Shown: one piece after another, positions 46,680-56,583 of the stretch
How the letters are laid out: each line of letters begins with the position of its first letter
How positions within the stretch are numbered: the stretch's first letter is position 1
Source: an uncultured Lachnospiraceae bacterium
GTDB taxonomy: Bacteria > Bacillota > Clostridia > Lachnospirales > Lachnospiraceae
Direction of reading: 5' to 3'
Assembly: GCA_947164865.1 (NCBI GenBank)
Contig: CAMUYA010000001.1
Location: 122,346-186,345 of the forward strand
DNA length: 64,000 nt
Made by a program: the position numbers and the translations under genes
The notes under the pieces: model-generated
The model's database searches: none
Told to the model about the DNA's origin: nothing
Seen by the model: only the letters and a program-made list of their open reading frames with translations

Positions 46680-47741
46680 CTATGCTTTGCGCACTCCCTG
46701 TTTTTCACCTATTCCGAGGCCCGGAACGGCATTGAGGTCATATCCGCTCCTGTAGCCCTTCATATATTCAAAATATCCCGCCACGCCGATCATAGCGGCG
46801 TTGTCGGTGCAATATACCGGAGAGGGATAATAAAAATCAATACCTCTTGCCTTGCATTCCTTCACAAATTCCGCTCTTAAGGAAGAATTGGAAGCAACTC
46901 CGCCCGCGATCGCAAAAGTCGATACTTTGTAATCTTCCGCAGCCTTTAACGAATGCCCTACCAGCACCTCGATCACCGCCTTCTGGAACGAAGCCGCCAC
47001 GTCCGCCTGGGAGAATTCTTCTCCCTTCATCCTGCATCCGTTAAGGTAATTCAGTACCGCGGATTTAAGCCCGCTGAAGGAAAAATCATACTCGCTTCCC
47101 TCCACCTTTCCCCTCGGGAAAGCTATGGCATCCGGGTTTCCTTCTTTTGATATCCTGTCAATTTTGGGCCCTCCGGGGTATCCGAGGCCGATGGCTCTGG
47201 CCACCTTGTCAAAAGCTTCACCCGCCGCATCGTCGTGGGTCCTGGCGATTATCTCATATTCGCCGTAATCCTTGATCAGCACAAGATGTGAATGCCCGCC
47301 GGAAGCCACTAGGCACATAAATGGCGGCTTAAGATCCGGATGCTCAATAAAGTTGGCACATATATGCCCCTCGATATGATTGACACCCACGAGAGGTATT
47401 CCTGTTGCAAAGCTGATGGCCTTAGCCTCGGATACACCTACCAGAAGCGCCCCCACCAGCCCGGGGCCGTAGGTGACCGCTATGGCATCTATGTCCGGGA
47501 GGGTGCACCCTGCCTCATTTAAAGATGTTTTGATCACCTGGTTTATCTTTTCTATATGCTTGCGGGAAGCGATCTCAGGAACCACTCCTCCGTACAAAGT
47601 GTGCAGGTCTATCTGGGAATAGATCGTGTTTGACAATACTTCCCGTCCGTTCTTTACGACTGCTGCCGCCGTCTCATCGCAGGAGCTCTCGATGGCAAGT
47701 ATGCGTATATCCCTTTTTTCCGAATTTTCCGCTGACATCAT
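46680..47741 (-). CDS. tsaD: tRNA threonylcarbamoyladenosine synthase subunit TsaD
   Basis: 353 residues. [12 protein letters not shown] near the N-terminus, the metal-binding NHIEGH and the ASGGHSHLV stretch are all conserved. TsaD, with TsaB and TsaE, transfers threonylcarbamoyl to A37 of ANN-decoding tRNAs. TsaB and TsaE are encoded 2-4 kb upstream on the same strand. The start ATG overlaps the stop of the upstream gene by one base. Confidence 0.96.
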   Translation of the reverse strand: MMSAENSEKRDIRILAIESSCDETAAAVVKNGREVLSNTIYSQIDLHTLYGGVVPEIASRKHIEKINQVIKTSLNEAGCTLPDIDAIAVTYGPGLVGALLVGVSEAKAISFATGIPLVGVNHIEGHICANFIEHPDLKPPFMCLVASGGHSHLVLIKDYGEYEIIARTHDDAAGEAFDKVARAIGLGYPGGPKIDRISKEGNPDAIAFPRGKVEGSEYDFSFSGLKSAVLNYLNGCRMKGEEFSQADVAASFQKAVIEVLVGHSLKAAEDYKVSTFAIAGGVASNSSLRAEFVKECKARGIDFYYPSPVYCTDNAAMIGVAGYFEYMKGYRSGYDLNAVPGLGIGEKQGVRKA

Positions 47742-48337
47742 CAGTCTCCGTATACTCCGTCACCGTTAAGATCGACATTGGCCTCAAAATCCCAGCCGTA
47801 TATCTTCCAGTGCTTGTCGGAGTCCTTTCTGAGCAGGTATATTACTCTCTCTGTCTGGCTCTTTCCGCTCTCGTTGATATTGTATGTGCACAGAAGCCTT
47901 GCGAAGGAATAGCCGTCCCTTGTATAAAAATCCACATTGGTGCTGGATGCCACGGAAGAATTGGTTATCTTCCTGCCCGCATCCCGGTACTGCTGCACAT
48001 CCTCCTTGAGGGAGATCAGATAGCCTCCCACTTCATTGATCTCAAGCAGCTTTTCGTCGTAAAGCCCTCTGGCCTTAAGTCCCAGAGCCTCTATATCTTC
48101 TTCGGTGGTATCCTCGCTGTAATAGCATTTGAGGATATCGTTGTAATACTTCATCACTTCCTTGGGTGTGGGAGGATAATCCCGGTCAAGATCCCTTGAC
48201 AATGCCTCCTCTACTGCGGTCATTGTCTTATCTTTTCTCTCCCCCTTCGCCCTGCCTGACAGGAAGGCATAATAACCCACCACGGCGAGTACGAGAAGAA
48301 CTATTATAATTGTGATTCGTGTAGCACGTGGCTTCAT
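47741..48337 (-). CDS. DUF6715-like membrane-anchored protein
   Basis: 198 residues with one N-terminal membrane helix (about 8-28) and a charged extracytoplasmic domain containing [20 protein letters not shown] and a C-terminal [18 protein letters not shown]. The second half resembles an NTF2-like fold. I believe it belongs to DUF6715, found in Lachnospiraceae; function unknown. It sits inside the t6A gene cluster with a one-base overlap to tsaD, so is co-expressed. Confidence 0.6.
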   Translation of the reverse strand: MKPRATRITIIIVLLVLAVVGYYAFLSGRAKGERKDKTMTAVEEALSRDLDRDYPPTPKEVMKYYNDILKCYYSEDTTEEDIEALGLKARGLYDEKLLEINEVGGYLISLKEDVQQYRDAGRKITNSSVASSTNVDFYTRDGYSFARLLCTYNINESGKSQTERVIYLLRKDSDKHWKIYGWDFEANVDLNGDGVYGD

Positions 48338-48364
48338 TAACGGGTTACCTCCGGTCCTGCCGGT

Positions 48365-49282
48365 TTATTCTTCCTGATCTGTAAACTTCAGCGTTATGCT
48401 TTTTCCGTCCTTGCAGATATTAGCCTCCGGGAAAATGCTCTTAACCATGTCGGAGTAGTTTGCGGGATAATTCATTGCGGGACTGTAATGGGTCAGCCAA
48501 AGTTCCCCGGCTCCCGCCTGCTTTGCTATCTGCGCGGCTTCCTGCATCATCATATGCTTCTTTTGCCTTGCTTTGGGCTCGTCCTCTTCCTCACCGTACA
48601 TTCCCTCGAGTATAAGAAGATCGCTGCCCTTTGACTGCTCGGCTATCACCTCGGTGGGCCTTGTGTCGGTGCAGTAAGTTACTTTAAGGCCTTTTCGCGC
48701 CTCTCCCATTACCATGTCGGGGGTGTAGGTCTTTCCGTCCTCCGTGACGGTCTCGCCCTTTTGCAGTCTGTTCCAGAGCTTAATGGGTATTCCCAGCTTT
48801 TCCGCACTTTCTTTATCGAATCTCCCCGCCCGGTCAAGCTCAAATGTGTACCCGTAGCAGGTCATGCTGTGATTCACTTTAAATGCAGTCATCCTGAGGC
48901 CGCATATCTCATGAGTCTCGACGCTTTCGTTAAGCTCGAGAAACCTTAATTCAAAAGGAAGCTCCGGAGCTATCACTCTTAAGCTCGACACCACTCTTGC
49001 AAGCCCTTTGGGGCCTATCAGAAGAAGCGGCTCCGTCCTGTCGGCATTTCCCATATTTAAAAGCATTCCGGGAAGTCCGCTTATATGGTCCGCGTGGAAA
49101 TGTGTGAAGCAGATAACATCTATCGGATTAGGGCTCCAGCCCTTTTTCCTCATGGCTATCTGTGTTCCTTCTCCGCAGTCCACCAGGATGCTGCTTCCGT
49201 TATATCTCATCATCATCGATGTCAGCCACCTGTATGGCAACGGCATCATTCCGCCCGTTCCGAGCAAACATATATCAAGCAT
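48365..49282 (-). CDS. rnz: ribonuclease Z
   Basis: 305 residues. Metallo-beta-lactamase fold with FTHFHADHISGLPG (HxHxDH), the later GMYGEEEDE region and LTHYSPAMNYP providing the final ligands. The enzyme trims the 3' trailer of tRNA precursors. It lies between rimI and the DUF6715-like gene in a cluster devoted to tRNA and translation, which supports the assignment over other metallo-hydrolases. Confidence 0.88.
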   Translation of the reverse strand: MLDICLLGTGGMMPLPYRWLTSMMMRYNGSSILVDCGEGTQIAMRKKGWSPNPIDVICFTHFHADHISGLPGMLLNMGNADRTEPLLLIGPKGLARVVSSLRVIAPELPFELRFLELNESVETHEICGLRMTAFKVNHSMTCYGYTFELDRAGRFDKESAEKLGIPIKLWNRLQKGETVTEDGKTYTPDMVMGEARKGLKVTYCTDTRPTEVIAEQSKGSDLLILEGMYGEEEDEPKARQKKHMMMQEAAQIAKQAGAGELWLTHYSPAMNYPANYSDMVKSIFPEANICKDGKSITLKFTDQEE

Positions 49283-49355
49283 TTATCATTGTCCATTCTA
49301 AACAGGTCTCAGCCTGAAGCTCTGCTTCATTTTGCTTCCGTTTTGCCTGCGGTTT

Positions 49356-49799
49356 TTATCTGCGCCACATGATGAGGGCGTCTTCCGTGGGCTTTTCGTA
49401 AAAGTTCGGCCTTATCCCTTCGGATTTGAATCCGGCCTTTTCGTAGACATGTATGGCCGGCGCGTTGCTCACTCTCACCTCAAGAGTAAATTCCTTGACG
49501 CCTTCTGCCTCTCCCGCTTTTATAAGCTCCTCTATGAGCTTTTGCGCTATGCCCTGTCCGCGATACGGCCTTGCCACCACCACGTTGTCTATATCTCCCT
49601 CGCAGGCCACTATCCGCATCCCTGCGCTTCCCACCACTGTTCCGTCCATTTCCGCCACAAGGTATCTGGCGTAATCGATGGAGAGCAGCTCTCTGAAGGA
49701 CTGCTCCGACCATGGAGTGGCAAAAGAATCCGCTTCTATCTCGGCAAGCCTTTTAATATCCCTTTCCTCTATAGGGCGAATGGTGATATCTCTTTCCAT
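49356..49799 (-). CDS. rimI: ribosomal protein S18-alanine N-acetyltransferase
   Basis: 147 residues, one GNAT domain. The acetyl-CoA motif RPYRGQGIAQKLI and the VRVSNAPAIHVYEKAGFK strand-helix are typical of RimI. It acetylates the N-terminus of ribosomal protein S18 in E. coli; in Firmicutes it commonly follows tsaB, as here (51 bp downstream). Confidence 0.87.
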   Translation of the reverse strand: MERDITIRPIEERDIKRLAEIEADSFATPWSEQSFRELLSIDYARYLVAEMDGTVVGSAGMRIVACEGDIDNVVVARPYRGQGIAQKLIEELIKAGEAEGVKEFTLEVRVSNAPAIHVYEKAGFKSEGIRPNFYEKPTEDALIMWRR

Positions 49800-49850
49800 T
49801 ACACTTCCTTATCAACGCGCTTCATCATGCGGCATGATCTATCAGCACGA

Positions 49851-50552
49851 TCAAACTTCAAAGTTCTGCGGGCCTTCATTTTCCGCCTGGCTCTTTCTGA
49901 GGTAGACGGGAGAATGATCGTCGGCATTAATCGCCTTACCCTCTTTGAAATAAATCGCTCCCAGTGAAACAACGCTCGCTGCGCTCTGTCTGTTTTTGTT
50001 GGCGGGAGCATATTTGAAGGGAACTTTCATCCTCTCTTTTATGATCTCTCCGTATGCAGGAACGCCGTCTCCCAGAAAAATTACCGGGCTTCCGAATTCG
50101 TTCAGCTTATCCGTGATATCGTAAATATCGGTAGCGCTCTGGGGATAAACCGCATTTAATTCCGGATCGAACTCATATATCCCCGCATATACCTGCTTTC
50201 TTCTGGCATCCATGATGGGACACACAAGGTCCGTCGTCCCCCACATGTTATAGGCCAGGCCTTCGAGAGTGGGCACCTCGACGATGGGAATGTCGAGCGC
50301 CAGTGCGATTCCTTTGGCCGTGGCACTTCCTATCCTGAGCCCCGTGTAGGAACCCGGGCCGGCCGCTATCGCTATCGCATCCACCGTGTCCATATCAAGA
50401 TCGGTCATTTTCTTTATCTGATCCAGCATGGGCAGAAGTGTCTGTGAATGCGTCTTTTTGTAATTTGTAGAATACTCGGCGATAACCGTGTCATCTTCCC
50501 ATATCGCCACGCTCGCCACAAGCCCCGAGCTGTCTATTCCTATGATCTTCAT
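49851..50552 (-). CDS. tsaB: tRNA threonylcarbamoyladenosine synthase subunit TsaB
   Basis: 233 residues, ASKHA fold with IGIDSSGLVASVAI near the N-terminus and AIAAGPGSYTGLRIG, the motif that defines TsaB. It is a scaffold for TsaD in t6A synthesis. It follows tsaE by 17 bp. Confidence 0.94.
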   Translation of the reverse strand: MKIIGIDSSGLVASVAIWEDDTVIAEYSTNYKKTHSQTLLPMLDQIKKMTDLDMDTVDAIAIAAGPGSYTGLRIGSATAKGIALALDIPIVEVPTLEGLAYNMWGTTDLVCPIMDARRKQVYAGIYEFDPELNAVYPQSATDIYDITDKLNEFGSPVIFLGDGVPAYGEIIKERMKVPFKYAPANKNRQSAASVVSLGAIYFKEGKAINADDHSPVYLRKSQAENEGPQNFEV

Positions 50553-50569
50553 CTCTGTTTCCTGTGCAT

Positions 50570-51025
50570 TTATGAAACCGTGATCTTACGGTAATCAAAT
50601 CCTTTTTCCGGATCCTTTTCTATCGTGATGCGCACAGCCTCTTCCGGTATTATCTCCTCTATAAGGTCGGCCCACTCTATGAGGGATGCACCGTCGCCGA
50701 AGATAAACTCGTCGAATCCTATCTCGTCCATCTCGTCAGGATCGGATATCCTGTACACATCAAAGTGATAGAAGGGAAGCCTTCCGCCTTCGTACACCTT
50801 CACTATGGTAAAGGTAGGGCTGCTGACCGGCTCGGTGATGCCAAGCCCTTTTGCAAAGCCCTTGGAAAAAAGCGTTTTCCCCACTCCAAGGTCCCCTGTT
50901 AATGCTATTATCAGGCCTTTTTCGGCCTTTCTGCCAAATTCCTCTCCGAGAGCAAGAGTTTCCTCGGGAGAGTTTGTCTCATATATTCCTGTCATTTTAT
51001 ACTGTTTGAACTTATTGCCAACCAT
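50570..51025 (-). CDS. tsaE: tRNA threonylcarbamoyladenosine synthase ATPase TsaE
   Basis: 151 residues with Walker A TGDLGVGKT (43-51) and the SSPTFTIVKVYEG and HFDVYRI stretches of the family. TsaE regenerates the TsaBD complex by ATP hydrolysis. The start may be the annotated Met or the Met at residue 11 (MTGIYETNS); neither has a strong Shine-Dalgarno, and the first has ACGGAAA nearby. Confidence 0.93.
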   Translation of the reverse strand: MVGNKFKQYKMTGIYETNSPEETLALGEEFGRKAEKGLIIALTGDLGVGKTLFSKGFAKGLGITEPVSSPTFTIVKVYEGGRLPFYHFDVYRISDPDEMDEIGFDEFIFGDGASLIEWADLIEEIIPEEAVRITIEKDPEKGFDYRKITVS

Positions 51026-51085
51026 TTTTCCGTTTGATCTTTTTACTGTTTGATCTTACTGTTGTCCGGTCTATTTTTTCTTTTA

Positions 51086-51559
51086 CTATTTGATCCTGTT
51101 CTTTTTCGGATCTATATATTTTGATATTTCCTGTATCACCAGCGGAAGTTTTTCGCCCGCCTGATCCCTCGGAATAATGGTGGCATTGTACTTGGTGGTG
51201 TAGAGGATGATGCTCCTTCCGGTCGAAACGGCTTTGACCATATCCTCCCACGAATAGGTGTGGTTCTTTTCTCCCTGCCATACGGTGAGCCCGCTTTCGT
51301 CAAGCACGTATTTGAACGGGTCTTTAAGAGCCGGAGTTATGACAAAAGCCTGATTCACTTTGAGTATCAGGATAAGCGGCGTGTATACGATAAGCACTGC
51401 TCCAACTATCGCCAGCAGATAGTACTTGGAATAGATGCCGTATCCCACTCCGACAAATCCGACTATCGTGGCAAGTATCCCTGCAAGATTCGTATAAGAA
51501 TGGCGCAGATTGTAATCATAAAGATCTGCCGCTCTCAGTTTTACTTCAACTTCTACCAT
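51086..51559 (-). CDS. YcxB-like membrane protein
   Basis: 157 residues from the ATG at 51559; the frame is open to a TTG at 51604 but that start lacks support. Two adjacent hydrophobic helices (about 25-70 of this version) are followed by a PH-like YcxB domain with LTVWQGEKNHTYSWEDMVKA. Function unknown. It is the first gene before tsaE, 60 bp upstream, and could share its transcript. Confidence 0.68.
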   Translation of the reverse strand: MVEVEVKLRAADLYDYNLRHSYTNLAGILATIVGFVGVGYGIYSKYYLLAIVGAVLIVYTPLILILKVNQAFVITPALKDPFKYVLDESGLTVWQGEKNHTYSWEDMVKAVSTGRSIILYTTKYNATIIPRDQAGEKLPLVIQEISKYIDPKKNRIK

Positions 51560-51735
51560 ATATGCTACTCTCACTTCGGCAGACCACAAGACATAGTCCG
51601 CCAATTTTTATAATAAATCACTTTATTTTAGAATATTTGGGGAGAAAAATCAAGATAGAAGAACAAAGAGTCACATCCTCGCGGAGCGTTTTATCTTATG
51701 GGAAAGTCCGGAGATCTTTCCTGATAAGGCAGAAA

Positions 51736-51758
51736 CCCCCTTGACAGAGTCAGGGGGG
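51736..51758 (-). terminator. intrinsic terminator after the K+ channel gene
   Basis: A 10-bp inverted repeat CCCCCTTGAC / GTCAGGGGGG with a 3-nt loop begins 12 bp after the channel stop. On the minus strand it is followed only by TTTCT, so termination may be incomplete. Confidence 0.6.
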
Positions 51759-51769
51759 GTAATTGGGCG

Positions 51770-53356
51770 TTATTGCCAGGCTTTAGCCACTTCTTCAAGG
51801 ACTTCCCAGGCCGAATCATCAAGGATCTGTTCTTCCCGGGTAAGCTTATCGTACGGAACTATCATAGTGTGCCGTCTGGAAGCATTATCACGCTCCGGAG
51901 CGTACGACCAGTTATTCATGACATAGAATCTGATCCACCTCTTATGCTCAAGATACCGGCAGTTCTCCTTTTCCTCTTCCGAGAGCAGGGAATATTTTTT
52001 GTATGCCTTTTCACATACCTCGGAGGTGATATGAGTTACGTTTTCGTCCGGCAAAAGCAGGCGGATCTTGGTTAGCAGATGATCAGCCGATGAGATATTC
52101 GACTGTCTGTAAAAGGTCTTTAACTCATTAAAAGCACATCCGTTTCCGGTTTTTTCGCGGTACAGGTCGTTCAGCGTGACAGCTGTATGATTCAATTTGT
52201 CCTTCATCACATTTTCCCTGCTTATTACCCTCTCGGGGTCTCCTATCATGCCGCATCTTTCATCAACCAGCGTGGCGTGAATGTCTACTTTGGCATGCAG
52301 CGGATAGTACAGGAAAAGCTCGTTCATAACAGAGAGATTATCTTCTTCACAGTCCCCGCAGATAAGGATCCTGTCTGCGCGCTTTATAAGATCATGTGCA
52401 TTTCTCCATGAATCTTTCTCATAGATCAGACTGTCAGATGTCTCTGAAATGCTGCCAACACTTACGGCGTTTCCCAATTCATAATGCTCCTGCCTGAACT
52501 TCTCCCAATCTCCGAACAGATGATATTCCAGATGATGCTCGTCAGGAAATACATTTATCAGAAGGCCTCTCTCCAGCATCCTGGATGCAAGCTCACCGCC
52601 ACCTATAAATACAATGATCTTTTCATCTTTTTCTACCGGCGAATCCATCCAGTAGCTTCTGGCGGTATTATCGGGAAGGTTAAACAGCACCATGTGATCG
52701 GGAATTCTTTCGGGAGAATAATCCGTCTCACAGTAAACCGTAAAATCTTTTTGTTTCGTATTTCTAAGAAGGGTGTTGGCGTCACGGTAATTATCCCATC
52801 CGTTATCTGTCATAAAGAACAGGTGAGCGGACCGTTTTTTTCCCCGCATTCCAAGAATGGTTTCAGCGTTTTCATCAAGCGCTATCACGTTATTGTTAAA
52901 CTCCGTCTGTTCCTGCCTGAAAGCCTTTGGATCGGCACAAAAAATGCACAAACAGTGCTTATCTTCGGCAGCAAGCCTGTTTGCAAGAAATCTCGACCGC
53001 GGATTTAACCGGGTAAAGATGTACCATTCACGGTTTTTATTCTTCCAGAGCGAAAAAACAGGAATAAGCCTTCCGAAGAGCAGGGAAATAACGATTCCCA
53101 AAAGGAATGTCAACAGTCCTGCGCTTGATACCATAAGCACAGCACCGACAACCTTTCCGAGGCCGGTAACGGGAGTGACATCTCCGTATCCCACCGTGGT
53201 AAGGGTGGCGATTATGTACCATGCGGCATCTCCGACGTTTTGTATCTGACTATCGCTTCCGCCGTAAAAATGCTCAACAAGATAGAGCAAAAACATGAGT
53301 ATAAAATATATTACGACTGCGGCTATGAGTATTCGGGCAATTCTTTTTCTGTTCAC
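51770..53356 (-). CDS. two-helix potassium channel with RCK-like and RyR-type domains
   Basis: 528 residues. Two membrane helices flank a pore loop with the K+ filter TVGYGD (54-59). The cytosolic part has two Rossmann-like segments of the RCK/TrkA-N type (about 110-230 and 238-330), and a C-terminal segment (about 455-525) with LEHKRWIRFYVMNNW and VPYDKLTREEQILDD, which resembles the RyR domain of ryanodine receptors and its bacterial relatives. A ligand-gated K+ conductance is likely; the ligand is unknown. It is flanked by unrelated genes and has its own terminator. Confidence 0.8.
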   Translation of the reverse strand: MNRKRIARILIAAVVIYFILMFLLYLVEHFYGGSDSQIQNVGDAAWYIIATLTTVGYGDVTPVTGLGKVVGAVLMVSSAGLLTFLLGIVISLLFGRLIPVFSLWKNKNREWYIFTRLNPRSRFLANRLAAEDKHCLCIFCADPKAFRQEQTEFNNNVIALDENAETILGMRGKKRSAHLFFMTDNGWDNYRDANTLLRNTKQKDFTVYCETDYSPERIPDHMVLFNLPDNTARSYWMDSPVEKDEKIIVFIGGGELASRMLERGLLINVFPDEHHLEYHLFGDWEKFRQEHYELGNAVSVGSISETSDSLIYEKDSWRNAHDLIKRADRILICGDCEEDNLSVMNELFLYYPLHAKVDIHATLVDERCGMIGDPERVISRENVMKDKLNHTAVTLNDLYREKTGNGCAFNELKTFYRQSNISSADHLLTKIRLLLPDENVTHITSEVCEKAYKKYSLLSEEEKENCRYLEHKRWIRFYVMNNWSYAPERDNASRRHTMIVPYDKLTREEQILDDSAWEVLEEVAKAWQ

Positions 53357-53406
53357 GTGTACGCTCCCTATTACAAGAAGTTATTAATTGAGGTGTCTGA
53401 GGTTCC

Positions 53407-54090
53407 TTACTTTCCCCACTTTGAATAATCAAGCCCGTCGAAGGGGAGCCCTTCCCCCGGAAGATCAGCCAGTTCCTTTCCGTTTTCGGGGCCGTTTAAA
53501 TAATCCATTATCGCGGGGTAAGTCTTTTCATATCCGTCAAAGCGTATGGCCCTCATTCCAAATGCCCGGGCGGCATCCACATTTTTCTGTGAATCGTCGG
53601 TAAACAGGCATTCTTCAGGCTTTAATCCGTACTTTTCGCATATGCACTCAAACATTTCCCTGTCGGGCTTTATGAGCTTTACCTGATAGGAGAAAACTCC
53701 CCCGTCCATATGCTCTATAAAATCGAGCGCTCCGGGGTTGCTCCGCACTATAAAGTCCGAATAATTTGAAAGGAAGAATACTTTATACCCCTTTGACTTT
53801 AACTCATCCGCCCAGGGAATCGCAAAATCGGTCCTTCCGATAAGCTCGCCGAATCTGTCCATAGCAATATCGAAATACTCTACATACTCTCCCGCGGTTT
53901 CTCTCAGCTTTTTAAACACTTCCTCCTCGGGGATGGCATTTCGGTCAAGCTCTGTCCACCATCCGCTCTGCCACACCGTATCGGTTACAGCTTTTATCAC
54001 CTTTTCGTCATCAAAGAGCGAGTGCATATATTCGAGCCATTCAAATCTGATTAATACTTTACCTATATCGAAAATCACGTTCCTGATCAT
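53407..54090 (-). CDS. HAD-superfamily phosphatase, YihX-like
   Basis: 227 residues. Motif I is FDIGKVLIRF with nucleophile Asp8; the second Asp of DxD is Gly, as in YihX-type sugar phosphatases (DLGNV). Motif II is FLSNYSD, motif III Lys in KPDREMF, and motif IV FTDDSQKNV. YihX dephosphorylates glucose-1-phosphate, and a sugar-phosphate substrate is plausible here. It lies 22 bp downstream of the family-2 glycosidase gene. Confidence 0.82.
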   Translation of the reverse strand: MIRNVIFDIGKVLIRFEWLEYMHSLFDDEKVIKAVTDTVWQSGWWTELDRNAIPEEEVFKKLRETAGEYVEYFDIAMDRFGELIGRTDFAIPWADELKSKGYKVFFLSNYSDFIVRSNPGALDFIEHMDGGVFSYQVKLIKPDREMFECICEKYGLKPEECLFTDDSQKNVDAARAFGMRAIRFDGYEKTYPAIMDYLNGPENGKELADLPGEGLPFDGLDYSKWGK

Positions 54091-54111
54091 TGTTTTCTCT
54101 TCCCCGAAAAA

Positions 54112-56583
54112 TTACTGAACTCTAAACGAAACACAGGCTTCATCACCGGGTGCCAAAGCGGCAGAGGACACTCGAAGAGATGCTTCTCCGGCCCCATATC
54201 CTGCGCGGATTATAGCCATTGCGCGGCCACGGAAGGTAGTGGTCTTTTCATCCGTATAATCCTCATCTGTTATGGGATTGGCAGAGCCGAATCCTGCCAG
54301 GGTGGCAGCCCCTGTAACCTCAGCGGTGAGGGGGATCTTCGCATCTGGAACAAGCCTTCCCTCACTGTCAGTCACTTCGATACCTACATATATAAGATCA
54401 TGCCCGTCAGACCTGCACTCATTCTTTTCAGGCATGAGACAGATCTTAGCAGGCTCTCCGGCAGTCTCGAGCTCATCCCGGCTTATCTCTTTGCCTCCGG
54501 CATAGCTTACCGCCACAACCTTTCCGGGGTTATATACAGTATCAAAGCACGCGGTAAAAGGCATTGGCCTTTCCATGCATATCTGCTTTCTTCCTATGCT
54601 CTCCCCGTTTACCAGCACCTCAACTTCTTCGGCACGGGAATATACATATATCCGGACAGGCTTGCCCTCAAACCCTTTATAGTTCCAATTTGCCTCATGA
54701 GCCGGGAATCCCCACGGGCTCATCATCTCCGTCTTTCCGAAGGTTTCAGGCGGGAGCGAGAAAAGGAAGGTTTTATCGTTTCCCCATACGACGCTTCTGT
54801 AGCATCCCTGGGCAAGCATTCTTCCGGTAATATCATAATCCGCATCATTTGCGGTTCTCCACGGATAATGAGACGATTCCTGAGGCATAAGTCCCCAGGG
54901 ACCCTTTTTAACAAGCGGATCATCCTCATCTACGTATGCCGCCTTGCCGATTCCTGCCTCTCCAATGTAATCCCAGGCCGTCCAGGTGAAGTCTCCTATC
55001 ACATAGGGCAGGCTCTCGACCATGGGCCAGCGGTATCCTATCTGCACGGGGAAGTTTTCGGAACCTAATATCACCCTGTCGGGGAACACCTCATGATCTC
55101 TCTCATAGATGTCCTCCATGTAATTGTAGCCAACGATATCCATACCGTTGGTGAAAGCTTCCGTCACTTTTTCCCAGAGGTTGGTATAAAGCCCCTCCGA
55201 AGAATTCTGTGCCTGACTCTGACCCTTGGCCAGCTCGTCATCCAATCCGTTCCACATGGAGCAGATCCCGTTGCTTATGGGCCTTGTCCCGTCAAGCTGC
55301 CTTATGGTCTCTGCCAGAGCTGCAGCAATATCGTATCCGCCACTGAGGCCTCCCCTTTCGGGAATCTCATTTCCGGTGGACCACATGATCACACAGGGAT
55401 GGTTTCTGTCTCTCTTTACAAATGCGGTGAGATCCTTCTTCCAGTCATTCTCAAAAAACTGATTATAATCTCCGCCGCGCTTACCCATTATCCAGGCATC
55501 AAACGCCTCATCAAACACATACATTCCCAGCCTGTCGCAGGCCTCTATAAGTGCCGATGACGGCGGATTGTGCGCAGTGCGGATGGCATTAAAGCCCACT
55601 TCCTTGAGCTTTCGAACCTTTCGCGCCTCGGTCTCGTAAACGGACACCGCTCCAAGAAGGCCGTTGTCATGATGCAGGCATCCGCCCTTAAGCTTTACGC
55701 TCTTTCCGTTTATCCTGAGGCCTCTTATGGCATCAGCCGTGATGGTCCTTATGCCGAAAAGAGTATCCGTCTCGTCCACAGTCTGTAATTCATCTTCTTC
55801 CAAATGGGTGCGATATACACCAAGGTTTTTGACCTTTACGCTCACTCTGTAAAGGTTCGGATCATCCGCATCCCAAAGCTTCGGATCCCTTACATTTATT
55901 GCCATGCGGGCAGTAGTCATTCCGCCCGCTTTTATATATACGACACTCTTATTTTCCGCTTTTACTTCATCCTTTCCTTCCTCGAAAAGGGTGATGCATA
56001 CCTCTGCCATGCGGTTTTCCAGCGTCTCATTCACCACTTCCGTTTCCGCATCCAGAAAGGCATATCCATCGCTCACTTCACGGGTGCGGATAAACACACC
56101 GCCCTCAGCTATATGGACCCTGGGACCGTGCATCAGCTTCACACCGCGGTAAAGCCCCGATCCCGTATACCATCTGGAATTGGGCTGCATAGTGGTATTG
56201 AGATTGATCGTGATACGATTATCTTTTCCGAAGCTTACATACCTTGTAAGATCGGCGTAAAAAGGCATATATCCGTTGTGCTGCAAACAGACCTTGCTTC
56301 CGTTTATCTCGACTGTGGCGTTCATCATCGCACCGTCGAAAGAAAGACCGACACACTCATCTTTCCATTCACCGGGAATAAAGACGTACTTGGTATAATT
56401 TGTCTGCCCGCCTTTAAAATAGCCCGAGTCCGACCCTGCCGGTGCATCCGGAGATACCTGCGTGCCGATCATTCCGTCGTGTGGGAGATCAACCACCGCT
56501 CCCGGGTCGTTATCGAGCATTCCGACCATTTCAAGGAAGCCTCTTCTGAAGGTCCAGTTTTCGTCAAGCACTACGCTCTTCAT
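54112..56583 (-). CDS. glycoside hydrolase family 2 (beta-galactosidase-like)
   Basis: 823 residues, no signal peptide. GH2 sugar-binding domain (about 45-150), immunoglobulin-like domain (about 160-275), TIM barrel (about 285-560) and C-terminal beta domains. Catalytic acid/base Glu406 in WSTGNEIPE and nucleophile Glu509 in LGSENFP. Cytosolic beta-galactosidase or beta-glucuronidase/mannosidase activity is likely; the sequence alone does not decide. The first 20 bp overlap the end of ribU, so translation may be coupled and expression may depend on the FMN riboswitch. Confidence 0.88.
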   Translation of the reverse strand: MKSVVLDENWTFRRGFLEMVGMLDNDPGAVVDLPHDGMIGTQVSPDAPAGSDSGYFKGGQTNYTKYVFIPGEWKDECVGLSFDGAMMNATVEINGSKVCLQHNGYMPFYADLTRYVSFGKDNRITINLNTTMQPNSRWYTGSGLYRGVKLMHGPRVHIAEGGVFIRTREVSDGYAFLDAETEVVNETLENRMAEVCITLFEEGKDEVKAENKSVVYIKAGGMTTARMAINVRDPKLWDADDPNLYRVSVKVKNLGVYRTHLEEDELQTVDETDTLFGIRTITADAIRGLRINGKSVKLKGGCLHHDNGLLGAVSVYETEARKVRKLKEVGFNAIRTAHNPPSSALIEACDRLGMYVFDEAFDAWIMGKRGGDYNQFFENDWKKDLTAFVKRDRNHPCVIMWSTGNEIPERGGLSGGYDIAAALAETIRQLDGTRPISNGICSMWNGLDDELAKGQSQAQNSSEGLYTNLWEKVTEAFTNGMDIVGYNYMEDIYERDHEVFPDRVILGSENFPVQIGYRWPMVESLPYVIGDFTWTAWDYIGEAGIGKAAYVDEDDPLVKKGPWGLMPQESSHYPWRTANDADYDITGRMLAQGCYRSVVWGNDKTFLFSLPPETFGKTEMMSPWGFPAHEANWNYKGFEGKPVRIYVYSRAEEVEVLVNGESIGRKQICMERPMPFTACFDTVYNPGKVVAVSYAGGKEISRDELETAGEPAKICLMPEKNECRSDGHDLIYVGIEVTDSEGRLVPDAKIPLTAEVTGAATLAGFGSANPITDEDYTDEKTTTFRGRAMAIIRAGYGAGEASLRVSSAALAPGDEACVSFRVQ

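Noticed and set aside
51770..53356. Part of an anti-phage defence island because of the RyR-like domain
   Set aside because: Neighbouring genes are housekeeping or metabolic (tsaE cluster, HAD phosphatase), with no nuclease, cyclase or other defence gene.
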